From positions 558,001 through 622,000 of the forward strand of contig JAHJNN010000017.1 in the NCBI GenBank assembly GCA_018820765.1: a DNA stretch of 64,000 nucleotides. The letters are read 5' to 3'. The position numbers were made by a program, and so were the translations under genes. Under the pieces are notes generated by a model, which ran no database searches, was not told where the DNA came from, and saw only the letters and a program-made list of their open reading frames with translations. Source of the stretch: Gammaproteobacteria bacterium. GTDB taxonomy: Bacteria; Pseudomonadota; Gammaproteobacteria; Burkholderiales; Thiobacillaceae. Below, piece by piece: positions 29,769 through 41,837 of this stretch. Each line of letters starts with the position of its first letter. Position 1 is the stretch's first letter.

Positions 29769-30460
29769 CTGTCGAACAACAACTCGCGGCGGGCATCGCC
29801 GCCCTCGGCCTCACATTGCCCGAAGGCGCCGAGGCGAAGCTCCTGGCCTACCTGGCGCTGCTCGACAAATGGAATCGCGTATACAACCTCACCGCGGTGC
29901 GCGACGCCGAGCGCATGGTGAGCCATCACCTGCTCGATTCGCTGGCGGCGGTGCCGGTTTTCGATGGGCTGTTGAAACGGGCTTCACCCTCTCCCCAACC
30001 CTCCCCCTTCAAGGGGGCGAACGCTGGGCTGCGCCCGCCCACGGCGATTGATGTCGGCAGCGGCGGCGGCTTGCCGGGGATTCCGCTGGCGATTGCGCGG
30101 CCGGAGTTGCAGGTGACGCTGATCGACAGCGTCGCCAAGAAAACCGCGTTTCTGCTGCAGGCCAAGGCCGAACTGGCGCTGACAAACCTGCAGGTGGTCA
30201 CCGGCCGGGTGGAGGACTTCCGCCCCGAAACCGGTTTCGACGTCGTCACCTCGCGCGCGTTTTCCGACCTCAAGGAATTCGTCACGCTGACCCGCCATCT
30301 GCTCAAGCCGGGCGGTCGCTGGCTGGCGATGAAGGGCCTGTATCCGAATGAAGAGATCGCGCAGCTGCCGGCTGGCGTGAAAGTGAGCGCTGACCACGCA
30401 TTGGTCGTCCCGGGGCTGGAAGCGAGCCGCCATTTGATTGTTCTGGAGCCTGTTGAATGA
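29765..30460 (+). CDS. rsmG: 16S rRNA m7G527 methyltransferase RsmG (GidB)
   Basis: 231 residues, longer than the usual 205-215. The SAM-binding motif [17 protein letters not shown] and the preceding [27 protein letters not shown] are typical. Between them, about residues 72-91 ([20 protein letters not shown]) are not typical of the family. They are encoded by a CCCTCTCCCC-type stretch containing the palindrome CCCCCTTCAAGGGGG at 30003-30017, which looks like an extragenic repeat inserted in frame. The catalytic core seems intact. ATGA overlaps on both sides couple it to mnmG and parA. Confidence 0.93.
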   Translation: MTVEQQLAAGIAALGLTLPEGAEAKLLAYLALLDKWNRVYNLTAVRDAERMVSHHLLDSLAAVPVFDGLLKRASPSPQPSPFKGANAGLRPPTAIDVGSGGGLPGIPLAIARPELQVTLIDSVAKKTAFLLQAKAELALTNLQVVTGRVEDFRPETGFDVVTSRAFSDLKEFVTLTRHLLKPGGRWLAMKGLYPNEEIAQLPAGVKVSADHALVVPGLEASRHLIVLEPVE

Positions 30461-31254
30461 GCCGAATCCTGGCAATTGCGAACCAAAAAGGCGGCGTCGG
30501 CAAGACGACGACGGCGGTGAACCTCGCCGCGAGCCTGGCCGAACTTGGGCAGCGCGTACTGCTGGCCGACCTCGACCCGCAGGGCAACGCGACCATGGGC
30601 GCCGGCATCCAGAAGCGCACTGCGCTGCCGACCGTGTACCAGATCCTGCTCAATCAGGTGACGGTGCGCGATGCCTGCATGCGCTCCGAGCCCGGTCATT
30701 TCGACGTCATTCCGGCCAATCGCGAACTCGCGGGCGCGGAGATCGACCTGGTGAATCTGGAGCAGCGCGATCTGCGGCTGAAAGCGGCGCTGGCGCAGGT
30801 GGCCGACGACTACGACTTCATCCTGCTGGATTGCCCGCCGACGCTGAACCTGCTGACCGTCAACGCCTTTGCCGCGACGGAGGCGGTGCTGATCCCGATG
30901 CAGTGCGAGTACTACGCGCTGGAGGGGCTGACCGATCTGGTCGCCACCATCAAGAAGGTGAAGCAGCGGCTTAATCCGGACATCCGCATCGAGGGCTTGC
31001 TGCGGGTGATGTTCGATCCGCGCAGCACGCTGGCGCAGCAGGTGTCCGACCAGATCAAGCAGCATTTCGGCGACAAGGTGTACGACACCGTGATCCCGCG
31101 CAACGTTCGGCTGGCCGAGGCGCCCAGCCACGGCTTGCCGGTGCTGGCCTACGACCGCCAGTGCAAGGGCGCGAAGGCGTATATGGAACTGGCCGAGGAA
31201 ACGCTGAAACGTGCCGGCCTCACAGCAAGGGAGAACATACATGGCCAAGCTTAA
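30457..31254 (+). CDS. parA: Chromosome-partitioning ATPase ParA (Soj)
   Basis: 265 residues. Deviant Walker [16 protein letters not shown] at residues 11-25, [21 protein letters not shown] Walker B and the EYYALEGL stretch identify a chromosomal ParA. It binds DNA nonspecifically with ATP and moves ParB-parS complexes, segregating origins. It overlaps rsmG by four bases and parB by fourteen. Its partner sites are the three parS copies 3-7 kb upstream. Confidence 0.96.
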   Translation: MSRILAIANQKGGVGKTTTAVNLAASLAELGQRVLLADLDPQGNATMGAGIQKRTALPTVYQILLNQVTVRDACMRSEPGHFDVIPANRELAGAEIDLVNLEQRDLRLKAALAQVADDYDFILLDCPPTLNLLTVNAFAATEAVLIPMQCEYYALEGLTDLVATIKKVKQRLNPDIRIEGLLRVMFDPRSTLAQQVSDQIKQHFGDKVYDTVIPRNVRLAEAPSHGLPVLAYDRQCKGAKAYMELAEETLKRAGLTARENIHGQA

Positions 31255-32092
31255 GGGACTGGGGCGCGGACTCGACGCGCTGCTGGGCGGCGAAGACAAC
31301 GCCGCGCCGCCGCAGGGCGACCTGCGCATGATGCAGGTGACGCATCTGGCGCCCGGCAAATACCAGCCGCGCACCCAGATGGACAGCGAATCCCTGCAGG
31401 AGCTCGCCGACTCCATCCGCGCGCAGGGGCTGATGCAGCCGATCCTGGCGCGCGAAGTTGCCGGCGGTTACGAGATCATTGCCGGCGAGCGGCGCTGGCG
31501 CGCGGCGCAGTTGGCCGGATTGAGCGCAATCCCGGTGCTGGTGCGCGAAGTCGCCGACGACGCGGTGGCGGCGATGGCGCTGATCGAAAACATCCAGCGC
31601 GAAGACCTCAACGCCATCGACGAAGCGCACGGCCTGCAGCGCCTGATCCAGGAATTCGGCATGACCCACGACGCGGTCGCGCAGGCGGTCGGCAAGTCGC
31701 GCACCGCGGTGTCCAACCTGCTGCGCCTGCTCAACCTGTCGCGCCCGGTGCAGGACATGCTGACCGCAGGCTTGATCGAAATGGGCCACGCACGCGCGCT
31801 GTTGCCGCTGCATGCAGGCGCGCAGCGCGAGCTGGCGCACGAAATCGAAACCCGCGGATTGTCGGTGCGCGAAGTCGAGCGCCGCGTGGCGCGGCTGAAA
31901 GACCTGCCCGCCACGCCGGCCAAACAGGCGGTGTCGCGCGACATCCTGCGGCTGGAAGAAGCGCTGTCGGACGCGCTCGGCATGACGGCGCACGTGCAGA
32001 CGAGCAAAAAGGGCGGCGGCAAGCTGACCCTGCAGTTTGCCAGCACGGAAGAACTGCAGGGCCTGCTGCAAAAGCTCGGAATCCAGCTGTAA
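31241..32092 (+). CDS. parB: Chromosome-partitioning protein ParB (Spo0J)
   Basis: 283 residues from the ATG at 31241 ([17 protein letters not shown], the usual ParB start that contacts ParA); the frame is open upstream to 31211. The CTP-binding part has LAPGKYQPRTQMD and IIAGERRWRAAQLAGL. The helix-turn-helix follows (AQAVGKSRTAVSNLLRLLNL) and binds parS, then a C-terminal dimerisation region. It loads at the TTTCACGTGAAA sites seen at 23.3, 25.6 and 27.8 kb and slides along DNA as a clamp. Confidence 0.95.
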   Translation: MAKLKGLGRGLDALLGGEDNAAPPQGDLRMMQVTHLAPGKYQPRTQMDSESLQELADSIRAQGLMQPILAREVAGGYEIIAGERRWRAAQLAGLSAIPVLVREVADDAVAAMALIENIQREDLNAIDEAHGLQRLIQEFGMTHDAVAQAVGKSRTAVSNLLRLLNLSRPVQDMLTAGLIEMGHARALLPLHAGAQRELAHEIETRGLSVREVERRVARLKDLPATPAKQAVSRDILRLEEALSDALGMTAHVQTSKKGGGKLTLQFASTEELQGLLQKLGIQL

Positions 32093-32127
32093 AAAACGCG
32101 CCCGGCGAGCGGCAGCGCGCGCGCTGC

Positions 32128-32171
32128 AATTTCAGTACGTACTGAAATTCATCATCAAGCAGCTTGATGAT
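32128..32171. promoter_or_regulatory. Two adjacent perfect palindromes upstream of the ATP synthase operon
   Basis: Bases 32128-32149 form a perfect 22-base palindrome centred on CAGTACGTACTG. Bases 32151-32160 and 32162-32171 (ATCATCAAGC / GCTTGATGAT) form a second with one central base. The second overlaps a possible -35 box (TTGATG at 32164-32169, with TAATTC at 32186-32191), so an operator role is plausible. No T run follows either, so they are poor terminators. Confidence 0.55.
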
Positions 32172-32209
32172 TGCATAGACCTCGCTAATTCTAGTATCAT
32201 CGCGGGCTA

Positions 32210-32596
32210 ATGTTTACCGGCCTCCGCCGCTTCGGCATTTCCGGCACCCTGAAGGTGGCACTGGCGCAAGCAGGATTGGCGCCGATCGCAGCGCTGGCAG
32301 GGTGGATGTTTGCCGGGATCGGCGCCGGCATGGCCGCCCTGTATGGCGTGCTGGTGGCGCTGGCGGCCAGTGCGGTGCTGGTCTGGCGCGAGCAGCAGTC
32401 GATGCGGCACCCCGAATGGGATCAGCATCGTTTGTTCAAGATGTTCATCCGCGCCGGGATCGAGCGGCTGGTGCTGCTGGTGGGTCTGCTGATCGTGGGC
32501 CTCGGCGTGCTGAAGCTGCCGCCCTTGCCGATGCTGCTGGGTCTGGTGCTGGCGCAGTTTGCCTGGCTCGCCGCGGCAACCGGCCGTAAACACTGA
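32210..32596 (+). CDS. atpI: ATP synthase accessory protein I
   Basis: 128 residues, mostly membrane segments (LAQAGLAPIAALAGWMFAGI, AALYGVLVALAASAVLVWR, LVLLVGLLIVGLGVLKL, LLGLVLAQFAWLAA). First gene of the ATP synthase operon, where AtpI helps assemble the c ring. Sequence conservation is low in this family, so the assignment rests on size, hydrophobicity and position before atpB. Confidence 0.88.
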   Translation: MFTGLRRFGISGTLKVALAQAGLAPIAALAGWMFAGIGAGMAALYGVLVALAASAVLVWREQQSMRHPEWDQHRLFKMFIRAGIERLVLLVGLLIVGLGVLKLPPLPMLLGLVLAQFAWLAAATGRKH

Positions 32597-32600
32597 ATAG

Positions 32601-33533
<933 letters not shown>

Positions 33534-33580
33534 TTTCGTTTTTGATTCACTTTGTTTTCAACTTTGATTTTTACTTTTAG

Positions 33581-33829
<249 letters not shown>

Positions 33830-33881
33830 TTCGCGGGTTGCTACGGAACTTGTCTAAACCCCGTCTATAAAAGGTGCGGAA

Positions 33882-34352
33882 ATGAATTTCAACGCAACTT
33901 TGATCGGCCAGTCCATCACGTTCATCCTCTTCGTGTGGTTCTGCATGAAGTTCGTGTGGCCCCCGATCATGAACGCGCTCGAGACGCGCAAGAAGCAGAT
34001 CGCCGACGGCCTCGCCGCGGGCGACCGCGGCAAGCACGAGCTGGAGCTGGCCGCCAAAAAGGCTGCCGACAACCTGCGCGACGCCAAGGCCCAGGCTGCT
34101 GAAGTGATTGTCCAGGCCGAAAAGCGCGCAGCGCAAATCGTCGAAGAGGCGAAAACGGCTGCCAAGGAAGAGGGCGACCGCCAGTTGGCGGCTGCCCAGG
34201 CCAATATCGAGCAGGAAGCCAACCGTGCACGCGAAAGCCTGCGTGAACAGGTTGCCGGGCTGGCCGTGGCTGGTGCAGAAAAGATCCTGCGCCGCGAAGT
34301 CAACGCGCAAACCCACGCTGACCTCCTGGGTCAGCTGAAAGCCGAGCTGTAA
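33882..34352 (+). CDS. atpF: ATP synthase Fo subunit b
   Basis: 156 residues. One N-terminal membrane helix ([23 protein letters not shown]) is followed by a long charged coiled coil (about 30-140, repeated [21 protein letters not shown]). This is the peripheral stalk that holds F1 still. Three bases separate it from atpH. Confidence 0.96.
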   Translation: MNFNATLIGQSITFILFVWFCMKFVWPPIMNALETRKKQIADGLAAGDRGKHELELAAKKAADNLRDAKAQAAEVIVQAEKRAAQIVEEAKTAAKEEGDRQLAAAQANIEQEANRARESLREQVAGLAVAGAEKILRREVNAQTHADLLGQLKAEL

Positions 34353-34355
34353 GCC

Positions 34356-34892
34356 ATGAGCGAACTGTCTACCCTGGCACGTCCCTACGCCGAAGCGGTG
34401 TTCCGCATGGCGCAGGGCGAAAATGACCTGGCGGGCTGGTCGTCGCGCATCGCAACGCTTGCGGCCATCGTCTCCGACGCCCAGGTGGCGCGCCTGATCG
34501 CCGATCCCGCGGTGTCCGCGGAGCGTGTGGCCGGCCTGATCATCGAGGTGGCCGGAGCCGACCTCGGCGAGCGCGGCGGCAATTTCGTCAAGGTGCTGGC
34601 CGAGAACGATCGCCTGTCGCTGCTGCCTGAAATCGGCACGCAGTTCGAGGCCCTCAAAGCCAATGCCGAAGGCACGCTCGAAGCGACGATCACCAGCGCG
34701 CAGGAGCTGACGCAGGTGCAGATCGACGATCTGGTTGCCGGACTGAAGGCCAAGTTCAACCGCGCGGTGAACGTGCAGGTCGAGGTCGATCCCGAACTGA
34801 TCGGCGGCGCAGTGATTGCCATCGGCGACCAGGTGATAGACGGCTCGGTGAAAGGGCGGCTGCAGCGCATGTCCTTCGCCCTCCAGGCTTAA
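34356..34892 (+). CDS. atpH: ATP synthase F1 subunit delta
   Basis: 178 residues. Family marks are [15 protein letters not shown] at the start, [13 protein letters not shown] in the middle and [25 protein letters not shown] at the end. Delta joins the b-subunit stalk to the top of the alpha/beta hexamer. In the standard operon position between b and alpha. Confidence 0.96.
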   Translation: MSELSTLARPYAEAVFRMAQGENDLAGWSSRIATLAAIVSDAQVARLIADPAVSAERVAGLIIEVAGADLGERGGNFVKVLAENDRLSLLPEIGTQFEALKANAEGTLEATITSAQELTQVQIDDLVAGLKAKFNRAVNVQVEVDPELIGGAVIAIGDQVIDGSVKGRLQRMSFALQA

Positions 34893-34951
34893 GGCGCAGC
34901 CCAGGCTCATCCAACTGATATTTATCGGAACCTCACGGTTCGGAGAACAAA

Positions 34952-36493
34952 ATGCAATTGAATCCAAGCGAAATCAGCGAACTGATTAAAGCCAAGATCG
35001 AAAACCTCGGTGCATCGAGCGAACTGCGCACCCAGGGCACGATCGTTTCCGTCACCGACGGCATCGTCCGCATTCATGGTCTGTCCGACGTGATGTCGGG
35101 TGAGATGATCGAAATGCCGGGCAACACCTTCGGCGTGGCGCTGAACCTTGAGCGCGACTCGGTCGGCGCGGTGATCCTGGGCGACTACGAACACATCACG
35201 GAAGGCGACGTGGCCAAGTGCACCGGCCGCATTCTGGAAGTGCCGGTCGGCCGCGGCCTGCTCGGCCGCGTGGTGAACTCGCTGGGCCAGCCGATCGACG
35301 GCAAGGGCCCCATCGCCGCCGACAAGACCATGCCGATCGAGCGCATTGCGCCGGGCGTGATCGAACGTAAATCGGTCGACCAGCCGGTGCAGACCGGCCT
35401 GAAATCGATCGACGCCATGGTGCCGGTCGGCCGCGGCCAGCGCGAACTGATCATCGGCGACCGCCAGACCGGCAAGACCGCCGTCGCGATCGACGCCATC
35501 ATCAACCAGAAGGGCACCGGCGTTAAGTGTATCTACGTCGCCATCGGCCAGAAGGCCTCTTCGGTGGCCAACGTGGTGCGCAAGCTGGAAGAGCACGGCG
35601 CCATGGATCACACCATCGTCGTCGCAGCGACCGCCGCTGACGCGGCCGCGATGCAGTACATCGCACCGTACTCCGGCTGCACCATGGGCGAATACTTCCG
35701 CGACCTTGGTGAAGATGCGCTGATCGTGTACGACGACCTGACCAAGCAGGCCTGGGCCTACCGTCAGGTGTCGCTGCTGCTGCGCCGCCCGCCGGGCCGC
35801 GAAGCCTACCCCGGCGACGTGTTCTACCTGCACTCGCGTCTGCTCGAGCGTGCCGCGCGCGTCAACGCCGACTATGTCGAGAAGATCACCAACGGCGCCG
35901 TCAAGGGCAAGACCGGTTCGCTGACCGCGCTGCCGATCATCGAAACCCAGGCCGGCGACGTGTCCGCTTTCGTTCCGACCAACGTGATTTCGATTACCGA
36001 CGGCCAGATCTTCCTCGAGACCGACCTCTTCAACGCCGGTATCCGTCCCGCGATCAACGCCGGCTTGTCGGTGTCCCGCGTCGGCGGCGCCGCGCAGACC
36101 AAGGTCATCAAGAAGCTCGGCGGCGGTATCCGTCTGGCGCTGGCGCAGTACCGCGAACTCGCGGCTTTCGCCCAGTTCGCGTCGGACCTCGACGAAGCCA
36201 CCCGCAAGCAGCTTGAGCGCGGCCGCCGCGTGACCGAACTGATGAAGCAGGCCCAGTACTCGCCGATGTCGGTTTCGCAGATGGCGCTGTCCCTGTTCGC
36301 CGTCAACAAGGGCTACATGGACGACGTCGAGGTCAACAAGATCCTGCCGTTCGAATCCGCGCTGCTGGCCTTCATGAAATCCAAGTACGCCAGCATCATG
36401 GACACCATCGAAACCAGCGGAAACCTGGATGACGCCACCGAAACGGCGCTCACCGCCGCGGCGGACGAGTTCAAGAAAACCGGCGTCTATTAA
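34952..36493 (+). CDS. atpA: ATP synthase F1 subunit alpha
   Basis: 513 residues, the standard length. The Walker [12 protein letters not shown] (about residues 169-179), the [17 protein letters not shown] segment and the arginine-finger-containing VSRVGGAAQ identify alpha, the noncatalytic nucleotide-binding subunit. Ribosome-binding GGAGAA precedes the ATG. Confidence 0.98.
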   Translation: MQLNPSEISELIKAKIENLGASSELRTQGTIVSVTDGIVRIHGLSDVMSGEMIEMPGNTFGVALNLERDSVGAVILGDYEHITEGDVAKCTGRILEVPVGRGLLGRVVNSLGQPIDGKGPIAADKTMPIERIAPGVIERKSVDQPVQTGLKSIDAMVPVGRGQRELIIGDRQTGKTAVAIDAIINQKGTGVKCIYVAIGQKASSVANVVRKLEEHGAMDHTIVVAATAADAAAMQYIAPYSGCTMGEYFRDLGEDALIVYDDLTKQAWAYRQVSLLLRRPPGREAYPGDVFYLHSRLLERAARVNADYVEKITNGAVKGKTGSLTALPIIETQAGDVSAFVPTNVISITDGQIFLETDLFNAGIRPAINAGLSVSRVGGAAQTKVIKKLGGGIRLALAQYRELAAFAQFASDLDEATRKQLERGRRVTELMKQAQYSPMSVSQMALSLFAVNKGYMDDVEVNKILPFESALLAFMKSKYASIMDTIETSGNLDDATETALTAAADEFKKTGVY

Positions 36494-36536
36494 TAGACCG
36501 CGCTGATTTAGCAGCCGCTGGTTTAAAGGAGCAAGT

Positions 36537-37409
36537 ATGGCAGCCGGAAAAGAGATTCGGACCAAGATCAAGAGCGTGGAAAACACGCGCAAGATCACCA
36601 AGGCCATGGAAATGGTCGCGGCGTCCAAGATGCGGAAGGCGCAGGACCGCATGAAGGCCGCGCGCCCGTACGCCGAGAAGATCGCCAATGTGGCGACCCA
36701 CATGGCGTATGCGCACACGGAATACAAGCATCCGTTCGTGATCGCGCGCGAGAACGTCAAGCGTGTCGGCGTCATCATCGTCACCTCGGACAAGGGACTG
36801 TGCGGCGGCCTCAACACCAACGCCTTCCGCCTGGTGGTGACCCAGATGAAGCAGTGGGAAGCCGCCGGCGTCGGCATCGACGTCACCGCGATCGGCAACA
36901 AGGGCCTGGGCTTCATGCAGCGCCTGGGCGCCAACGTGGTGTCGCAGCTGGTCAGCATCGGCGACGCGCCGCACATGGAAAAGCTGATCGGCCCGGTCAA
37001 GATCATGCTGGACGCGTACATGGAAGGCCGCATCGACGCGCTGTACATCGTCTACAACCGCTTCATCAACACGATGAAGCAGGAGCCGACGCTGACCCAG
37101 CTGCTGCCGCTGGCGCAACTGGAAAGCACCGAGGAAGCCAGCCTGAAAACGCACTGGGACTACATCTACGAGCCCGATGCGAAGCCGGTCGTCGACGGCA
37201 TGCTGATGCGCTACATCGAGTCGCTGGTGTACCAGGGCGTGGCCGAGAACATCGCGTGCGAACAGTCGGCACGGATGGTGGCGATGAAGGCCGCGTCCGA
37301 CAACGCGAAAGACGTGATCGGCGAACTGAAGCTGGTTTACAACAAGACCCGCCAGGCCGCGATTACCAAAGAGCTGTCGGAGATTGTCGCCGGCGCAGCC
37401 GCGGTTTAA
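36537..37409 (+). CDS. atpG: ATP synthase F1 subunit gamma
   Basis: 290 residues. N-terminal [28 protein letters not shown] and C-terminal [31 protein letters not shown] are the two long helices of the rotating shaft; [12 protein letters not shown] is the conserved central motif. It couples proton flow to catalysis in the beta subunits. Confidence 0.98.
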   Translation: MAAGKEIRTKIKSVENTRKITKAMEMVAASKMRKAQDRMKAARPYAEKIANVATHMAYAHTEYKHPFVIARENVKRVGVIIVTSDKGLCGGLNTNAFRLVVTQMKQWEAAGVGIDVTAIGNKGLGFMQRLGANVVSQLVSIGDAPHMEKLIGPVKIMLDAYMEGRIDALYIVYNRFINTMKQEPTLTQLLPLAQLESTEEASLKTHWDYIYEPDAKPVVDGMLMRYIESLVYQGVAENIACEQSARMVAMKAASDNAKDVIGELKLVYNKTRQAAITKELSEIVAGAAAV

Positions 37410-37434
37410 GGCCCAACAGAATTTAATTGATTAG

Positions 37435-38823
<1,389 letters not shown>

Positions 38824-38828
38824 ACAAG

Positions 38829-38913
38829 GGATCAGGGGTCGGGATTCAGGATTCAGGGAAAAGCGCGGCGTAGCCGCACCACCCCTGATTCCTGACCCCT
38901 GATTCCTGACCCC
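38829..38913. repeat. Long inverted repeat between atpD and atpC
   Basis: The left arm at about 38829-38858 (units of ATCAGGGGTC, GATTCAGG) is complementary to the right arm at 38881-38913 (CCTGATTCCTGACCCCTGATT units). The arms enclose a GCGGCGTAGCCGC mini-hairpin. The arms are built from a short repeated word (CCTGAcCCCTGATT). The transcript of atpDC would carry a long stem-loop. Confidence 0.85.
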
Positions 38914-38927
38914 TACGAGGTTTTAAA

Positions 38928-39350
38928 ATGGCCATGACCCTACACGTCGACATCGTCAGCGCAGAAAAATCGCTCTACTCCGGCACCGCCGAAGTGGTGA
39001 TCGCCCCCGGCCAGCGCGGCGAGCTCGGCATTTATCCGCGCCACACTCCGCTGTTGACCACGCTGAAGCCCGGATCGGTACGCATCAAGGTGCCGAATCA
39101 GGTGGAAGAAGAGCTGGTCTACGTCTCCGGCGGCATTCTCGAAGTGCAGCCGCACGTCGTCACCATCCTGTCCGACTCCGCCATCCGCGGCGCCGACCTC
39201 GACGAAGCCAAGGCCCTCGAAGCCATGCGCGCCGCCGAGGAAGCGATGAAGGACAAGGCGGCGACCATCGACTATGCGCAGGCGCAGATCGAACTGGCGC
39301 AGGCCGTCGCACAGCTGGCCGCGATCAAGAAACTGCGCAAGCTGACTTGA
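38928..39350 (+). CDS. atpC: ATP synthase F1 subunit epsilon
   Basis: 140 residues from the ATG at 38928 (a GAGG ribosome-binding site about nine bases upstream; ATG at 38934 is an alternative). The N-terminal beta sandwich is typical ([55 protein letters not shown]), followed by a two-helix C-terminal regulatory domain. Epsilon caps the rotor and inhibits wasteful hydrolysis. Last gene of the operon, followed by a terminator. Confidence 0.97.
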   Translation: MAMTLHVDIVSAEKSLYSGTAEVVIAPGQRGELGIYPRHTPLLTTLKPGSVRIKVPNQVEEELVYVSGGILEVQPHVVTILSDSAIRGADLDEAKALEAMRAAEEAMKDKAATIDYAQAQIELAQAVAQLAAIKKLRKLT

Positions 39351-39370
39351 TCAGGCCGGGGTTTTGACGT

Positions 39371-39403
39371 AAAAAAGGGCAACCTCCGGGTTGCCCCTTT
39401 TTG
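39371..39403 (+). terminator. Rho-independent terminator of the ATP synthase operon
   Basis: AAAAAAGGGGCAACC-like left arm (AAAAAAGGGCAACC), a TCC loop and GGTTGCCCCTTTTT, 20 bases after atpC. Confidence 0.92.
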
Positions 39404-39468
39404 TTGGCGGCAGCCGGCTTCCTCGGCCCCGCGAGCAATAGAAAACATTTGCGTATACCAAGACCAAC

Positions 39469-39837
39469 ATGACCAATCCCGTCCTCGATCCCCGGCTCGG
39501 CGTTGAAAGCACGTGCGGCGATCCGGTGACGTGGCGCGAAGCGCTTGAGCTGCTGTACGGCCTGTTGCCCGACTACGCCGGGAATCTGGGCGCCGCGATG
39601 GCGGCGGGTGATGCCGCGCGCTTGCGCGGGGTGGCGCATAGCCTGGCCGGCGCCTCCAGTTACTGCGGAACCGTCGCTGTCCACGTTTCGGCCAAGCGCC
39701 TGGAGGCCTTGTGCCTGCAGGACGATGCGGACGCGCTCCCCGACGCCGTGAATGCGGTGCTGCACAACATCGAGCGCCTGATTCACCTCAAGCAATCGGG
39801 AACGCTGCCACCGCCTGACGGCGCCCCGGTCTATTGA
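39469..39837 (+). CDS. HPt histidine phosphotransfer protein
   Basis: 122 residues, helical. His57 in GVAHSLAGASSYCGTVAV matches the phosphorylated His of HPt domains (usually HxLKGxxxxxG; here Ala replaces Lys). HPt proteins relay phosphoryl groups between receiver domains. It is convergent with a CheY-like receiver gene whose stop lies 38 bases away, and no histidine kinase is nearby. The two may be relay partners, but that is inference from position. Confidence 0.8.
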   Translation: MTNPVLDPRLGVESTCGDPVTWREALELLYGLLPDYAGNLGAAMAAGDAARLRGVAHSLAGASSYCGTVAVHVSAKRLEALCLQDDADALPDAVNAVLHNIERLIHLKQSGTLPPPDGAPVY

Positions 39838-39875
39838 CACCCCCGGGCGCACCTTTGGCTCTGGAGTAGCGCGCG

Positions 39876-40250
39876 CTAGTCGCTTATGCGCACGCAGCGC
39901 CCGATCGCTTCAAACACCCTTGCGGGGCTGAACGGCTTGACGATGAAGCCGTCGGCGCCTTGCGCATGCGCCTTTTGCACATTGCCTGCGGTGGAGTCGG
40001 AGCTGATCATGATGACGGCAAGGCCGGGCATGGTTTCCCGAATGCAATCCAGGGTTTCGAAGCCGTCCATCTCCTGCATGTTGATGTCCAGGAACAGGAC
40101 GTCAGGATTTTCGCTCGCACACTTTTGCAACGCCCCCTTGCCGTTGCTGGCCTCGCCGACCACGTCGATCGCGCGCTGCCGCAACAGCGTACGCAGCAGA
40201 TAACGCGTGACGGCGTCATCATCGGCAATGACGGCTTTGATTATTTTCAT
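39876..40250 (-). CDS. CheY-like single-domain response regulator
   Basis: 124 residues from the ATG at 40250 (MKIIKAVIADDDAVTRYLLR); the frame is open further upstream, but that part is not receiver-like. Acidic pocket Asp10-12, phosphorylated Asp55 (LFLDINMQEMDGFET), Ser83-Ser84 and Lys105 (FIVKPF) complete the receiver site. There is no output domain, so it acts by protein contact or as a relay step. Lacks a kinase neighbour; the HPt protein next to it is a possible partner. Confidence 0.88.
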   Translation of the reverse strand: MKIIKAVIADDDAVTRYLLRTLLRQRAIDVVGEASNGKGALQKCASENPDVLFLDINMQEMDGFETLDCIRETMPGLAVIMISSDSTAGNVQKAHAQGADGFIVKPFSPARVFEAIGRCVRISD

Positions 40251-40458
40251 CAAGTGTATTCTCGCGGCGCGTGCCGCCTGGTTTGAATGGTCAATAACGA
40301 CCAAATCCGGGCAAGGCTGAACCGCTGCCGGGGAATGTCGTACAGGCAAAACAGCCGACGTCTGCGCGCTTTTCATGCGGACGCCCGCAAGCAGGCTTTA
40401 TACTTGGCGCGCGTTTTGCTCTCTCATTTGTTGCGATTCACGATTTAGACAGACACGA

Positions 40459-41835
40459 ATGCATTCCATGCTTGAGATCCTGATACTCGCGGCGGGAAAA
40501 GGCACCCGCATGCGCTCCGACCTGCCCAAGGTGCTGCACCGGCTGGCGGGCAAGCCCCTGCTCGGGCATGTGGTGGATACGGCGCATGCGCTCGGCGCGG
40601 CGCAGACCTGCGTGGTCTACGGGTTCGGCGGCGAGGCGGTGCCGCAGGCGCTGGCTGACGAGCGGCTGACGTTCGTGCTTCAGGCCGAACAGCACGGCAC
40701 CGGCCATGCAGTGAAGCAGGCGCTGCCGCAGCTGGCGGACGACAGCGTCACGCTGGTGCTTTACGGCGACGTGCCGCTGACCCACGTGTCGACGCTGCAG
40801 CCGCTGGTAGCCGCGGCGCAGGGCGGCAGGCTCGGGCTGCTGACGGTCAATCTGGCGCATCCGGACGGCTACGGACGCATCGTGCGCGAGGGCGGCGCGG
40901 TCACGCGCATCGTCGAGCACAAGGACGCGACGCCGGCCGAGCGCGCGATCCAGGAAGTCAACACCGGCATCCTGGCGGTGGCGACGCGTCATCTGAAGCG
41001 GTGGATCGACGAGCTGAAAAACGACAATGCGCAGGGCGAGTACTACCTCACCGACATCATCGCGCTGGCGGTGCGCGATGGCGTGGACGTGGAAACACAC
41101 CAGCCGGCGTACGAGTGGGAAGTGCTCGGCGTCAACAGCAAGGCGCAGCTTGCCCAGCTCGAACGCACCCACCAGAACGAGATCGCCCAGGCCTTGCTCG
41201 ACGCCGGCGTGACCCTGATGGACCCGGCGCGGATCGACGTTCGTGGCACGCTGGATTGCGGCCGTGACGTCGTCATCGACGTCAACTGCGTGTTCGAAGG
41301 CCGCGTGGAGCTGGGCGACGGCGTGAAAGTGGGCGCTAACTGCGTGCTGCGCAACGTGACGGTTGCGGCCGCCACGCGCATCGACGCCTTCACCCTGATC
41401 GACGACGCCGCCATCGGCGAAGCCAACCGGCTGGGACCGTTTTCGCGCATCCGGCCAGGCACCACGCTGGCGCGCGACGTGCACGTCGGCAACTTCGTCG
41501 AGATCAAGAACAGCCAGATCGACGACGGCTCCAAGATCAACCACCTGTCCTACGTCGGCGACACCACCATGGGCAAGAAGGTCAACATCGGCGCCGGCAC
41601 CATCACCTGCAACTACGACGGCGCCAACAAGTTCCGCACCGTGATCGAGGATGAGGTCTTCGTCGGCTCCGACACCCAGCTGGTCGCTCCGGTCACCGTC
41701 GGCCGCGGCGCCACCCTGGGCGCCGGCACCACGTTGACGAAGGACGCGCCCGCCGGCGAACTCACCCTGTCGCGGGCGAAGCAGCTCACCATCAGCGGCT
41801 GGAAACGGCCTGTCAAACAGAAAAAGGAAGGCTAA
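40459..41835 (+). CDS. glmU: Bifunctional UDP-GlcNAc pyrophosphorylase / GlcN-1-P acetyltransferase
   Basis: 458 residues from the ATG at 40459 (ATG at 40468 would give 455; E. coli GlmU is 456). The N-terminal uridyltransferase has [40 protein letters not shown] and LYGDVPL. The C-terminal left-handed beta helix carries the acetyltransferase ([38 protein letters not shown]). It makes UDP-GlcNAc for peptidoglycan and lipopolysaccharide. Two bases upstream of glmS, so both steps of amino-sugar supply are co-transcribed. Confidence 0.96.
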   Translation: MHSMLEILILAAGKGTRMRSDLPKVLHRLAGKPLLGHVVDTAHALGAAQTCVVYGFGGEAVPQALADERLTFVLQAEQHGTGHAVKQALPQLADDSVTLVLYGDVPLTHVSTLQPLVAAAQGGRLGLLTVNLAHPDGYGRIVREGGAVTRIVEHKDATPAERAIQEVNTGILAVATRHLKRWIDELKNDNAQGEYYLTDIIALAVRDGVDVETHQPAYEWEVLGVNSKAQLAQLERTHQNEIAQALLDAGVTLMDPARIDVRGTLDCGRDVVIDVNCVFEGRVELGDGVKVGANCVLRNVTVAAATRIDAFTLIDDAAIGEANRLGPFSRIRPGTTLARDVHVGNFVEIKNSQIDDGSKINHLSYVGDTTMGKKVNIGAGTITCNYDGANKFRTVIEDEVFVGSDTQLVAPVTVGRGATLGAGTTLTKDAPAGELTLSRAKQLTISGWKRPVKQKKEG

Positions 41836-41837
41836 GC

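Noticed and set aside
34922-37048. 708-residue open frame opposite atpA/atpG
   Set aside because: Shadow of high-GC coding sequence; protein-level match is entirely on the plus strand.
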